From: Candidatus Bathyarchaeota archaeon A05DMB-2
Lineage (GTDB): Archaea > Thermoproteota > Bathyarchaeia > Bathyarchaeales > Bathycorpusculaceae
Direction of reading: 5' to 3'
Length of the DNA: 64,000 nucleotides
Assembly (NCBI GenBank): GCA_018475625.1
Contig: JAAKEZ010000008.1
Location: 1-64,000, forward strand
The translations under genes and the position numbers were made by a program. Below, piece after piece: positions 51,528 through 59,515 of the stretch. The notes under the pieces are model-generated. The model ran no database searches. It worked only from the letters and a program-made list of their open reading frames with translations, and was not told the DNA's origin. Each line of letters opens with the position of its first letter. Position 1 is the stretch's first letter.

Positions 51528-52562
51528 TTAGATTGTTGGTATTCTCGGATTCCAGTCTTTCCTTTCATCCCTCAAATATTTAGCTAATAGTAGAGCTTCT
51601 TCACTGATTAAGGTCTCAAGAGTCTGTCTTTTACCAACCTTCATTCTTGCTATTTCAACGTTAGACTCGAAAAACCCATTAAGCTCTCGCATCAAACCCT
51701 TAGAATCAACATCATTAAGATATTCCCTTTTCCCTATCTTCTTTCTTGTCAAAACCTCATATTTAGTGACAAAATCCTTCTTACTCAACCCGCTAAAGCG
51801 TTGAATCAAAAAATCATCAACCAAGAAACGATAAAGCTCCATCAAATCGCAGACAAGACTCGGCTTATTAAACTGCTCAGAATGCAAGAAACCGAGAAAA
51901 GGCTCAAGTTTAGCGTTAATCAAGGCTTTATGAACCTTCCACGAAAGAAGCTCATAACCCAAATTAAACAAATTATTCAATCCATCATAAGCCTTGAAAG
52001 TCCTTCGATTCTCAGGTCTCAAACCCTCAGAAAACAAGCTGAAAACTTGCTGGAAATAAGCATTAGAGCAGTGCCCTTCATACGTTGAAAGCTTCCTTCT
52101 AAGCCTATTCAAGCTCTCAAGCTCAAGATTCTTAACTCGTTCAATCATGGAAAAATCAAGCTGTCTCAACCCATATTTCTTAAGAACCTGATTCTGTCCT
52201 TGAATCTTGGCTAAAACAAGTTTCTTGGCTATTTCTAAGCCTTTTCCGCTTTTCAAAGCTTCATACTGGCAAACACGAGTTTTAACGTGTGAATCATCAT
52301 CTAACGCTTTAAGCATCGCAACAGGTCTCCCTCTCTGAGTCATAATCAAAACATCAACATCCCAGAAACCCAATGAAGCTAAAGCTCCCGTTGAAACCAT
52401 ATTTCCACTTTTCAGGATAACTTCGCCGATTTCCTTCTCAAATAAGGGAAAACGTTGAATATTTCCTTCTTTATCTTTAACCGTGAATGCGCCTTTTTCC
52501 ATTCCGAGATATGAACCGTGACTGTCAAGAATGATTTTTTGAGTTTTAGAACCCTGAACCAT
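51528..52562 (-). CDS. cas1: Cas1-type integrase (casposase)
   Basis: 344 residues. N-terminal Cas1 beta domain (LDSHGSYLGMEKGAFTVKDK, LIMTQRGRPVA) and helical C-terminal domain with all metal ligands: Glu162 in YEGHCSNAYF, His227 in GFLHSEQ, and Asp239/Glu242 in VCDLMELYRF. In casposons Cas1 inserts the element and makes 14-15-base duplications. Unlike many casposases it ends at KYLRDERKDWNP without an added C-terminal HTH. Starts within the stop of the winged-helix gene (TAATG). No cas2, no CRISPR. Confidence 0.95.
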   Translation of the reverse strand: MVQGSKTQKIILDSHGSYLGMEKGAFTVKDKEGNIQRFPLFEKEIGEVILKSGNMVSTGALASLGFWDVDVLIMTQRGRPVAMLKALDDDSHVKTRVCQYEALKSGKGLEIAKKLVLAKIQGQNQVLKKYGLRQLDFSMIERVKNLELESLNRLRRKLSTYEGHCSNAYFQQVFSLFSEGLRPENRRTFKAYDGLNNLFNLGYELLSWKVHKALINAKLEPFLGFLHSEQFNKPSLVCDLMELYRFLVDDFLIQRFSGLSKKDFVTKYEVLTRKKIGKREYLNDVDSKGLMRELNGFFESNVEIARMKVGKRQTLETLISEEALLLAKYLRDERKDWNPRIPTI

Positions 52563-53200
52563 TATTCTTTTTGCTCCTTTTTCTTTAAGTTTGAACCTAA
52601 TTGTTTTCCCAATTCCAAACTGTCTTTGAGTGGTTGTTTTGAAAACCCTTCTTTATCATATATTTTATTGCAGGCATCGTAAATTTTTAACAGTTCTTCT
52701 TCAGTAGGATTTATTTTTTGGCATTTTTCTAAAAAAGATGCTATAAAAGATTTATCATTAAACATTTCAAATAAGTCTGTAACAAGAGTTTTTAAAAAAT
52801 ACTCTTCATCAAAATATTTTAAATTCACTTTAGGTTTCATTTTTAAAACAATATCTGTAATAGCTTCAATGGGTATCATTCTCCAAAATATATTTGGTAT
52901 ATGACTGAATTTATTTTGTAGAAGTTTCTGAATTACACTTCTAAGCTCCTTTTTTTGAAGATTTCCCTCAATAATAAGTGTAGCCATTCCTTTAAGCGTC
53001 AAAATTGGTTTTTCAGTTCTTCTTTTGTCTAATTGTTTGATTATGGTGAGAAAACCGTCTTTTTTCATTTTGTTAATGTGTCGCCAAACAGTCGCATAGT
53101 TTGATTTAACTCCAGTTTTTTTCAAATATGCTTCTAAGCCATATTTGCTTTTTTGGTCAATCAGGATTGCTTTCAATATTTCTTGGTCTAACCTATTCAT
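52562..53200 (-). CDS. Winged-helix protein coupled to cas1
   Basis: 212 residues. Residues 1-80 are a winged helix (LDQEILKAILIDQKSKYGLE, YATVWRHINKMKKDGFLTI, KPILTLKGMATLI); the rest is helical with many Lys/Phe (IPNIFWRMIPIEAITDIVLK) and may bind DNA or Cas1. It shares TAATG with cas1, so both are made together. It may take over the end-binding job of the HTH domain that is missing from this Cas1, or act as repressor at the palindrome upstream of its ATG. Confidence 0.75.
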   Translation of the reverse strand: MNRLDQEILKAILIDQKSKYGLEAYLKKTGVKSNYATVWRHINKMKKDGFLTIIKQLDKRRTEKPILTLKGMATLIIEGNLQKKELRSVIQKLLQNKFSHIPNIFWRMIPIEAITDIVLKMKPKVNLKYFDEEYFLKTLVTDLFEMFNDKSFIASFLEKCQKINPTEEELLKIYDACNKIYDKEGFSKQPLKDSLELGKQLGSNLKKKEQKE

Positions 53201-53226
53201 TTTTACCGCCTTTTTGAATATATTCT

Positions 53227-53241
53227 ATTCAATCATTGAAT
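53227..53241. promoter_or_regulatory. Palindrome in the divergent promoter of the element
   Basis: ATTCAATCATTGAAT, perfect palindrome with 7-base arms, lies between the leftward cas1 operon and the rightward small-gene operon. TATA-like AATATATAAG (53256-53265) faces rightward. Likely operator for the winged-helix or RHH-like protein. Confidence 0.6.
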
Positions 53242-53293
53242 ATGAACGTAAAGCAAATATATAAGCTTAGTTACAAAGTGGTAATGACCGCCT

Positions 53294-53401
53294 ATGAAAA
53301 CAATTCACCAAACATTTACAGATGAAGAGTTTGAGAAGCTCCAAACTGCGAAGGGAACAAAAAACTGGCATGATTTTATCATGGAGTTGGCGAAGAAATG
53401 A
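53294..53401 (+). CDS. Small antitoxin-like protein of the element
   Basis: 35 residues: IHQTFTDEEFEKLQTAKGTK then NWHDFIMELAKK. The TFTDEEFEKL-AKG-WHDF pattern is that of small archaeal RHH/VapB-type proteins found on plasmids and viruses. It overlaps the next gene by ATGA. May bind DNA as a dimer. Confidence 0.6.
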   Translation: MKTIHQTFTDEEFEKLQTAKGTKNWHDFIMELAKK

Positions 53402-53562
53402 GGAAATGGCATATCCAAAGTGACCCAGAGTACAGAAGCAAAATCGAGTCTTTAAGGAAGATAAAGAGCAAATTAGACAAGAATATAGAGAATTGTAGCA
53501 CAGAGAAGCTTAATTTAAGAAATGCAAGGAGAAAACAGAATGAACAAGCAAAACAACCCTGA
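53398..53562 (+). CDS. Small basic protein of the element
   Basis: 54 residues, highly basic and helical (YRSKIESLRKIKSKLDKNIE, LNLRNARRKQNEQ). Starts in the stop of the preceding gene (ATGA). No family recognised. Confidence 0.5.
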   Translation: MRKWHIQSDPEYRSKIESLRKIKSKLDKNIENCSTEKLNLRNARRKQNEQAKQP

Positions 53563-53845
53563 AACAGGCACATTCTTTGAAATACGGAAATCTGAACGTA
53601 AAGAATGGGAAAAGCTCCGAAGGGCAGAAGAAGCAAAAAATTTTAGGCGAATCATGCGTTTAGCCAAGAAGCTCTGTCCCATTGACTACGTCAACCTCTG
53701 CTATGAAATCCAGTTCAGGCTCCACATCAACTATAACCACACTCAAAAGGCTCCTTACAGCCGATACTTAGACACTTTAATCGGAATCGGGAAACTCAAG
53801 AAAACCGATGATGGAACGGTCAGTTTAGGAGATGCACAGAAATGA
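53540..53845 (+). CDS. Hypothetical element protein
   Basis: 101 residues from ATG with AAGGAG 8 bases upstream. Charged N-terminus (RKSERKEWEKLRRAEEAKNF), then CPIDYVNLCYEIQFRLHINY and YSRYLDTLIGIGKLKKTDDG, a winged-helix-like end. Overlaps the next gene by ATGA. No family recognised. Confidence 0.6.
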   Translation: MNKQNNPETGTFFEIRKSERKEWEKLRRAEEAKNFRRIMRLAKKLCPIDYVNLCYEIQFRLHINYNHTQKAPYSRYLDTLIGIGKLKKTDDGTVSLGDAQK

Positions 53846-54267
53846 GTGAACCTAAAAAACTCAATACTGAAATTATTTTAACATACATTGGAGCAACAAA
53901 AGACAACCTCCGAGCCGATGCTTACAACCACTGGTACAGATTCATTGAGTTTTGCAAACGAAATTCTGGAAAAAACTGGAAAGAAGATATTAGAGCAAAA
54001 CTAAGGTCATGGATAGGAGTCGATTTTAGGTATTTAGATGATTATCTCATGTCTTGCTTATCATGGGGAATTATGGAATTAAATGATGGAAACCTGATTT
54101 TCAAAGGAATACCTGACGATGCTGAAATGCCATGCGAGTTGACTGAGGAGCAACTCAAAGAAGAACTTGCAGAGGAAAATGAGCAGAGAAACAAGCTTGG
54201 AAAGCCCAGAGTCAGCTTAGAAGAGTGGAAAGAGAAGCGTTCTAAACGGTTGAAGCCGATAAAATAG
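53842..54267 (+). CDS. Hypothetical element protein
   Basis: 141 residues, acidic; EIILTYIGATKDNLRADAYN and SWIGVDFRYLDDYLMSCLSW suggest a globular helical domain, followed by a Glu/Lys-rich tail. Paralogue-like in plan to the previous protein (helical domain sensing or adaptor). No family recognised. Confidence 0.6.
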   Translation: MSEPKKLNTEIILTYIGATKDNLRADAYNHWYRFIEFCKRNSGKNWKEDIRAKLRSWIGVDFRYLDDYLMSCLSWGIMELNDGNLIFKGIPDDAEMPCELTEEQLKEELAEENEQRNKLGKPRVSLEEWKEKRSKRLKPIK

Positions 54268-54280
54268 GAGATTTTGAGCC

Positions 54281-54682
54281 TTGCCGAAAGCTAAAAAACT
54301 GAATCCAAGGACTATTTTGGCAATCCATGGTTACGTTAAGAAAGGTTACTCGGCTAACAGGATACAGAAACAGCTTCAAGCTCAACATCTCGGAATAAGA
54401 AGGAAAACGCTTCTTGCAGAAATCCGCAGAGTCAAAGGTCAACCGTCAAAAGCTGAAACCGTCAAGTACATTCCTAAAAAGTATGCTCGGGCAAGATGGA
54501 AAGCGAGAGCCAAAAGAATAAAATTTGAACCGATTAGAGGAAAACAGGTAACTCTCACAGGATTGCATAAAGGAAAATTAATTTCTAAAACTCAGCATGG
54601 CTCAGGAAAAGACCTCTTTCGTTTCGTTAAGGATGAAATGACAGGTGATTATTGGGATGAAAAACCACACATCCACAGCTAA
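54281..54682 (+). CDS. HTH protein of the element
   Basis: 133 residues, TTG start with AGGAG 12 bases upstream. TILAIHGYVKKGYSANRIQK then HLGIRRKTLLAEIRRVKGQ is a resolvase-type helix-turn-helix; a basic SH3-like C-terminus follows (RGKQVTLTGLHKGKLISKTQ). It probably binds DNA, possibly the element ends. Confidence 0.6.
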   Translation: MPKAKKLNPRTILAIHGYVKKGYSANRIQKQLQAQHLGIRRKTLLAEIRRVKGQPSKAETVKYIPKKYARARWKARAKRIKFEPIRGKQVTLTGLHKGKLISKTQHGSGKDLFRFVKDEMTGDYWDEKPHIHS

Positions 54683-55316
54683 AAAACATGTTTCAATCTA
54701 TGGCTCTCACGAAAAGAAGAGTAAAAGATGGGAATTGGAGATAGATGAAAACAACCCTAAAGACATGGAAGCATTAAAGTTGGCTGTTCAGCATCCACCT
54801 GAACAATGTTTTCCACGTAAAAATCCTTACCCAAAGGTTGTTTTGGGCGATTGGGATACAGATATGGTTAAAGTTGACTGGGATGAGAGGTTTTTATGTG
54901 AAGTTAAGCGTTTTTCAAAGATACTTGTTAAGCGTTTTTCCGTTTTAGGTGATGGATTCATTATTTTGAAATCAAGTACAAAAACTCGTAAAATCAGAAA
55001 TGATACTTTTACCGATGTTGCTTATAGTTATAAATCGCCGAGTTATCATACTGTTTTTAACGGTGAAGTTTCTAAGGTTGAATTAGAGAGTATTCTTGCA
55101 TGGTTGTGTTTGTTTACTAAAGATAATGGTTTGATTACATGGTTTCTTTTGCAGTTGATTAAAGGCACGTACACGTTAAGAATTGGGTTTAAAGGTAAAA
55201 AGAAACCGCCTAAGATTGTTTTTCGTTATGGAAATCAAGATAAGCAGATTAAGAAATTTCTTGAGAATAGAGATTTTATTTTGAATTTTTTAATTCAATC
55301 AGAGAAAAAGAGGTGA
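54657..55316 (+). CDS. Hypothetical element protein, largest passenger
   Basis: 219 residues from ATG (MKNHTSTAKKHVSIY), overlapping the previous gene by 26 bases. A beta-rich middle (GDGFIILKSSTKTRKIRN, YSYKSPSYHTVFNGEVSK), a helix (ESILAWLCLFTKDNGLITWF) and a basic end. Highly lysine-rich. Could be a replication or integration factor in place of a polymerase, but there is no recognisable nuclease, primase or helicase motif. Confidence 0.6.
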   Translation: MKNHTSTAKKHVSIYGSHEKKSKRWELEIDENNPKDMEALKLAVQHPPEQCFPRKNPYPKVVLGDWDTDMVKVDWDERFLCEVKRFSKILVKRFSVLGDGFIILKSSTKTRKIRNDTFTDVAYSYKSPSYHTVFNGEVSKVELESILAWLCLFTKDNGLITWFLLQLIKGTYTLRIGFKGKKKPPKIVFRYGNQDKQIKKFLENRDFILNFLIQSEKKR

Positions 55317-55323
55317 AATTAAG

Positions 55324-55491
55324 TTGGTTTGGAAGAGTTGTGGTTATATTTCGTTGACGAAAGATGAAAAGAAGCTTAAAATCGTGGTTAAAAAAGAAAT
55401 TTTCATCGCAGACCTTAACGATGTTAAGGCAGTTTTGAACGGTTGGCTCGATTATACAGAAATTTTTGAGCCATTAGAGATTAAACAGTAA
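55324..55491 (+). CDS. Small element protein
   Basis: 55 residues, TTG start with GAGGTGA 6 bases before it. VWKSCGYISLTKDEKKLKIV and IADLNDVKAVLNGWLDYTEI; a single small alpha/beta domain. Last gene before the right terminal repeat, 8 bases away. No family recognised. Confidence 0.55.
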   Translation: MVWKSCGYISLTKDEKKLKIVVKKEIFIADLNDVKAVLNGWLDYTEIFEPLEIKQ

Positions 55492-55499
55492 TATTTCTC

Positions 55500-55587
55500 T
55501 TTTTTGTGTGAGATGTGTGATATGTGTGATATGTGAGATGTAAGTAGTTAAGAAGAAGAAGAAGAAGAAGGGTTGGGTTGGGTTGGG
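55500..55587 (-). repeat. Terminal inverted repeat, right
   Basis: Inverted copy of 51429-51517 with one fewer base; ends TTGGGTTGGGTTGGG against the target duplication. Confidence 0.95.
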
Positions 55588-55600
55588 ATCAAAATTTAGT
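55586..55600 (+). repeat. Target site duplication, right copy
   Basis: GGATCAAAATTTAGT, identical to the left copy; overlaps the TIR end by two G. Confidence 0.88.
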
Positions 55601-55879
55601 TATAGCCAACCAAAAAGTTGGACCTGCTTTCTTGCAGTGAGCACTTGACTTTATGACGGCAAACAATACCGTTAAACTGAAAAACATATCTATGGCTCAT
55701 GCTTCTTGGTTTCTTACCCTATAATAATGCCCATGTGTATTTCTGTAGAGTTTTTTATGTTTATGTGTCATTTTCCTTTTATGCGGCATTTCTTACATTC
55801 CCCCATCGTGCCTGTGCTCTTTTGCGCGCTAACTGACAGGTAACAGTATAAGTGAGTCCCGCATTATATATAGACGTTA

Positions 55880-56065
55880 GTGGCGAAAGTTATGATTTTG
55901 AAATGCGTAGACTGCGGAAACACATTTAAAATTGATGCTGTTAACGATGACGAGATAATCACTTGCCCTATCTGTGAAGCAGATTATACGGTAGTCGTTA
56001 AAGATGGAAAAATCCAATTGAAAGAATTTATCTATGAAGGCGAAGACTTTGGAGAACTCCTATAA
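55880..56065 (+). CDS. LysW-like zinc ribbon protein
   Basis: 61 residues: [20 protein letters not shown] then [11 protein letters not shown] and an acidic tail ending EGEDFGELL. It has the CxxC/CxxC ribbon and acidic end of the amino-group carrier protein LysW, whose last residues are EDWGE with a free Glu carboxylate. Here the end is EDFGELL, so carrier function is doubtful. No lysine or arginine synthesis gene is near. Confidence 0.6.
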   Translation: MAKVMILKCVDCGNTFKIDAVNDDEIITCPICEADYTVVVKDGKIQLKEFIYEGEDFGELL

Positions 56066-56094
56066 TAGCGCAAGCGCGAAAGGTGATGGTTGAA

Positions 56095-56310
56095 ATGGTG
56101 ACTTGGGAATATAAGGTGGTCCCGGTAAAGACGCAGATTCATTCAAATCACTTTGAAGGCGGTAGCAAGCCAGTAATGGAAGACATTCAAAATGACCTGA
56201 ACAGCTTGGGCAAAGAAGGTTGGGAACTTGTCAGCGTCCAGGACATTAGTCTCCAAGATGGTAGACGGTTCACGGTTGCCTACCTTAAAAGACAAAAAGG
56301 AACAGAGTAA
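56095..56310 (+). CDS. DUF4177 family protein
   Basis: 71 residues from ATG (MVTWEYKVVPVKT). EYKVVPV at the start, LNSLGKEGWELVSVQDI in the middle and a final strand FTVAYLKRQ are the DUF4177 pattern. Start chosen because GGTG lies 8-11 bases before it, too close to the earlier in-frame ATG. Cytoplasmic, function unknown. Confidence 0.75.
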   Translation: MVTWEYKVVPVKTQIHSNHFEGGSKPVMEDIQNDLNSLGKEGWELVSVQDISLQDGRRFTVAYLKRQKGTE

Positions 56311-56354
56311 AGGCGTGTGCACCTAACTGTTCGGTGGTTGTTAAGTTAATGCCT

Positions 56355-57368
56355 TCAGGCTTGGTCTGATTCTTTAATTTTGCTGCGAACCAAAACTGCC
56401 AAGCCTAAGAAAATAAACGTGGCACACCACAGGTAGGGATTGTGAAGTGGACCTATTACTTCGTACCACACGCTTGGATGAGCTTCATAGCCGCCAGTGA
56501 GATAGTAAACAAGCGTGTTGAAGACGAAGTAGCCCCCAAACGCCAGTATAACCGCACCTAAGCCGCGGCTGTGCAGTTTAAGCGGTTGCTTTTTCTGGAT
56601 GGCGGGAAGGGTAAGCACCAGCGCAAGCGCGGCTACGGCGAAAAGTCCGAAAACTGTTACTGCAAAGCTCACAAAGTTTGCTGGCTCAAATAGAAAACTC
56701 AGTCCGTATTGCTGGTGCGCGCGCGGGTACGGAACCATGACGGCTGCCCACAGCATGGAGTAGTTGAACCAGAACACCACGAACAGATACGCCACACCAG
56801 TGAGGCAACTCCACTTGATGTTTTCCTGGGTTGAAGCGTCGTGCGCGATTTTTGCCCTCAGCTTCAACAGAAGCGGCGGAATGATCAGGACCATGGCGAG
56901 GCAGGGTATGCCTGTGCCGTACAGTAGAAGGGTGCCGGGAGTGTGGTCGAAATAGTAGAGATACTCCGTGGACGAGTAATAAGCGAAAGCCGCTATGACA
57001 GACGGAATCAAAAACAGAAAGGCACCCGCTTCAAAGAGCAGGGCGAAGCCCACTTTTCCCTTAATCTTAGGCAGTGCAGCGTCCTTTTTTCTCCAGAAGA
57101 GGAAAGCTGAATACACTGCGAAGAAGCCGCCTATGACGCGGAGGATGAGCGCCACTGAGCCAGAAAAGCCTTCGCTACCGTAGTACAGGACTACCCACCA
57201 CCACGGATTCTTCGATACGAGGTTGTAGACGTAGCTGTCTGAGATCAGGGAGATGCCGAAGTTTAACCCATAAACCGCGAAGTATAGGGCGTAACCGAGG
57301 TAGGCGCAAACCACGATGAAAATCCAGAAACCAAAGGAACTTGTAGGGTTTTCAAACTGTTTTTCCAT
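56355..57368 (-). CDS. Polytopic membrane protein of unknown function
   Basis: 337 residues with about nine membrane helices (e.g. FWIFIVVCAYLGYALYF near residue 15, AVTVFGLFAVAALALVL near 240, LWCATFIFLGLAVLVR at the end). Aromatic-rich loops (KNPWWWVVLYYGSEG). No transport or redox motif recognised. Stands alone between divergent neighbours. Confidence 0.75.
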   Translation of the reverse strand: MEKQFENPTSSFGFWIFIVVCAYLGYALYFAVYGLNFGISLISDSYVYNLVSKNPWWWVVLYYGSEGFSGSVALILRVIGGFFAVYSAFLFWRKKDAALPKIKGKVGFALLFEAGAFLFLIPSVIAAFAYYSSTEYLYYFDHTPGTLLLYGTGIPCLAMVLIIPPLLLKLRAKIAHDASTQENIKWSCLTGVAYLFVVFWFNYSMLWAAVMVPYPRAHQQYGLSFLFEPANFVSFAVTVFGLFAVAALALVLTLPAIQKKQPLKLHSRGLGAVILAFGGYFVFNTLVYYLTGGYEAHPSVWYEVIGPLHNPYLWCATFIFLGLAVLVRSKIKESDQA

Positions 57369-57565
57369 CCAAGCTCACCCAAGACCGCTATCTTTTCACT
57401 GCTACTCCATTGGCGCTAACTGTTATTTAGTTCTAATCAAGGAACAAAACGTTCCATTTACGGAACACTGCAAGACCCAGTCAAGGTTTAGCCTCGGCGT
57501 CACGGTGTCGTGCGCAAAGTTAATAGTGCCCGGCGTGTGTAACTTGTTTAGAGGTGTTGTGTTTT

Positions 57566-58537
57566 TTGAAAGCCGCTGTTTACCGTGGCGCAGGCAAGAT
57601 TCGGGTTGAAGAGGTGCCTGAGCCACAGGTTTCGGAACAGAAGGCTCTCGTTAAGTTCAGGGCGGGAAGCATCTGCGGCACCGATCTGCACTTTTTCAGG
57701 GGCGACTGGCGCTGGATGAAGCGCGGGCGAATAATCGGACACGATGCGTGCGGCGTAAGGGCGGATACTGGCGAGCGTGTGGTTATGGTGCCTGTGACTT
57801 ACTGCGGCAAATGCTACTATTGCCTAAGAGGGCTGTCTACATATTGCACGCGTGGCAAATTCTTGGGCTTAACAAGCGACGGCTTTTTCGCCGAATCTAT
57901 AGCAATGCGCACGAGAAACTTGGTTCCTGTGCCCGACAGCGTCAGCGACGAGGAAGCCGCCGTTGCGGAGCCTGTGGCGCTTGCGCTTCACGTGATGGAT
58001 GCACTTAAGCCTAACGTGGGCGATTGGGCGACGATAATCGGGCAGGGCGCCATAGGCTTGTTGATGACGCAGGTGGCGCGACTGAAAGGCTGCCGAGTCA
58101 TAGCCATCGATTTAGAGGATTACCGGCTGCGGCTTGCCGAGAAGTACGGCGCGGATTTCTGCATCAACGCGAAGCGGGAAGACGCAGTTAAGCGGGTTAG
58201 GGAAATCACAAGGCGCGGCTCGGATGTGGTGGTTGAGGCTGCTGGAACCGTGCGGACAGTGGAGCAGACGCCGTTTATGGTGCACAAAGCTGGCAGGGTC
58301 GCGTTGGTGGGTGAGTCGAAGGGGTATCTGAACTTGGAGGATGCGGATGAGGCTATGTTCTTTACTATGTATATTTCGCCTGTGGAGTATCCTTTAGCTG
58401 TGAAGCTTATCGCCGAGAAACGCGTTGATGTGAAGGGATTGGTGACGCACAAGTTCAGGCTTGCCGACTTCGAGAAGGCGCTGCAGACAGCGGATAACCC
58501 GGCGGAGAAGCCGCTGAAGGTAGTGGTAACAGCGTAG
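57566..58537 (+). CDS. Zinc-dependent alcohol dehydrogenase (MDR family)
   Basis: 323 residues from TTG with GAGGTG 8 bases upstream. Catalytic zinc Cys in GSICGTDLHF near residue 34 and His in GHDACGV; structural zinc Cys group CGKCYYCLRGLSTYC near residue 80; Rossmann motif GQGAIGLL near 160. Typical of the medium-chain threonine/sorbitol-type dehydrogenases. Oxidises an alcohol or polyol with NAD(P); substrate not evident. Single gene. Confidence 0.92.
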   Translation: MKAAVYRGAGKIRVEEVPEPQVSEQKALVKFRAGSICGTDLHFFRGDWRWMKRGRIIGHDACGVRADTGERVVMVPVTYCGKCYYCLRGLSTYCTRGKFLGLTSDGFFAESIAMRTRNLVPVPDSVSDEEAAVAEPVALALHVMDALKPNVGDWATIIGQGAIGLLMTQVARLKGCRVIAIDLEDYRLRLAEKYGADFCINAKREDAVKRVREITRRGSDVVVEAAGTVRTVEQTPFMVHKAGRVALVGESKGYLNLEDADEAMFFTMYISPVEYPLAVKLIAEKRVDVKGLVTHKFRLADFEKALQTADNPAEKPLKVVVTA

Positions 58538-58638
58538 GCTTCCGCGTTTTCTATGGTTTTACCGCAAAGTATATTATCCATCAGGAAAGTGTTTACCGCG
58601 CTTCGCTTCAACGAAAAACATGAGCGTGAAAAGGCAAA

Positions 58639-59328
58639 ATGAACGTTAAAGCAGTAGTATTCGATTTAGACGGCACGCTGGTAGGTTTCAACTTGGACTA
58701 TCGAGCTTTGAGGGCAGAGGTTAGAGGCTACCTATCTAAGAGAGGTATCCCAGCCTCGGTTTTATCTCTGAAAGAGAATATTTTTGAGATGCTGAAGAAA
58801 GCTGAGATTTTCGTGAGGAACTCGGGGAAATCAGCTGAGGAAATGGCGGCCATTCGCAGTGAAGTTTTCGGCATTGCTGAGACGTATGAGTTTGAGGCGG
58901 CAATGAGCACGGGCTTGTTGTCGGGTGCGGTTGAGACGTTGAAGGCGCTGAAGCAGATGGGCTTGAAAATCGGCTTGTGCACTATTGATAGCGAGAAGTC
59001 TACGGGTTATGTTTTGCAGCGCTTCAAGATCGCCGAGTTTTTCGATGTGGTTGTCACGCGGGACATGGTGGGTCAAGTGAAGCCGCATCCTGAGCATCTG
59101 CAGGTGGTGTTGAAAGCCTTAAGCGTGGCGCCAGAAAATAGCGTGGTTGTCGGAGACAGCAGCGCAGACATGCAGTGCGCCCGCGAGTTGAGGGCTATCG
59201 CGGTTGGGTTGCCCACGGGCATTTCCACGGTGCCGCAGCTGATGAGCCACGGCGCAGACTACATTATTACGTCGATAACTGACTTGCCTGTTCTGATTGA
59301 AAAGATAAACAAGGCACAGGCTGAGTAA
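58639..59328 (+). CDS. HAD-family phosphatase
   Basis: 229 residues. HAD motif I VFDLDGTLVGF at residues 7-17, motif III-like RDMVGQVKPHP and motif IV VVVGDSSADMQCARE near 175, with the four-helix cap typical of phosphoglycolate/phosphonatase-like enzymes. It dephosphorylates a small phosphoester. Own transcript; no pathway context visible. Confidence 0.9.
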   Translation: MNVKAVVFDLDGTLVGFNLDYRALRAEVRGYLSKRGIPASVLSLKENIFEMLKKAEIFVRNSGKSAEEMAAIRSEVFGIAETYEFEAAMSTGLLSGAVETLKALKQMGLKIGLCTIDSEKSTGYVLQRFKIAEFFDVVVTRDMVGQVKPHPEHLQVVLKALSVAPENSVVVGDSSADMQCARELRAIAVGLPTGISTVPQLMSHGADYIITSITDLPVLIEKINKAQAE

Positions 59329-59515
59329 TAGCGGTTTGAGCGGCTTTTGAGTAGAATGAAGACCACTCTATTTTTTATTCATGGATTGTAGTTATTTTAT
59401 AATTCTGCAATTGTGTCTTGGCTGGAGATTTGTAAGTAATTCATTCTGCCATTGCAAAGCCCTTAAAACCTTATTAACTTAGTTCTAGCGCAGAAGTCTA
59501 CTGGAGGGTGAAGGC

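Larger units (their letters stand above)
51429..55587. mobile_element. Casposon-like transposable element without DNA polymerase B
   Basis: 4159 bases bounded by 88-89-base terminal inverted repeats and flanked by identical 13-15-base direct repeats, the duplication length known for Cas1-catalysed casposon integration. It carries a complete cas1 (leftward) with an upstream winged-helix gene, and seven rightward small genes, tightly packed. The family B polymerase and HNH or other nucleases found in most described casposons are missing, as are cas2 and repeats of a CRISPR array. Base composition inside is more AT-rich than the neighbourhood. Confidence 0.88.

Noticed and set aside
51429-55587. 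A CRISPR-Cas locus
   Set aside because: Only Cas1 is present; no cas2, no effector genes and no spaced direct repeats. TIRs and target duplication point to a transposon.
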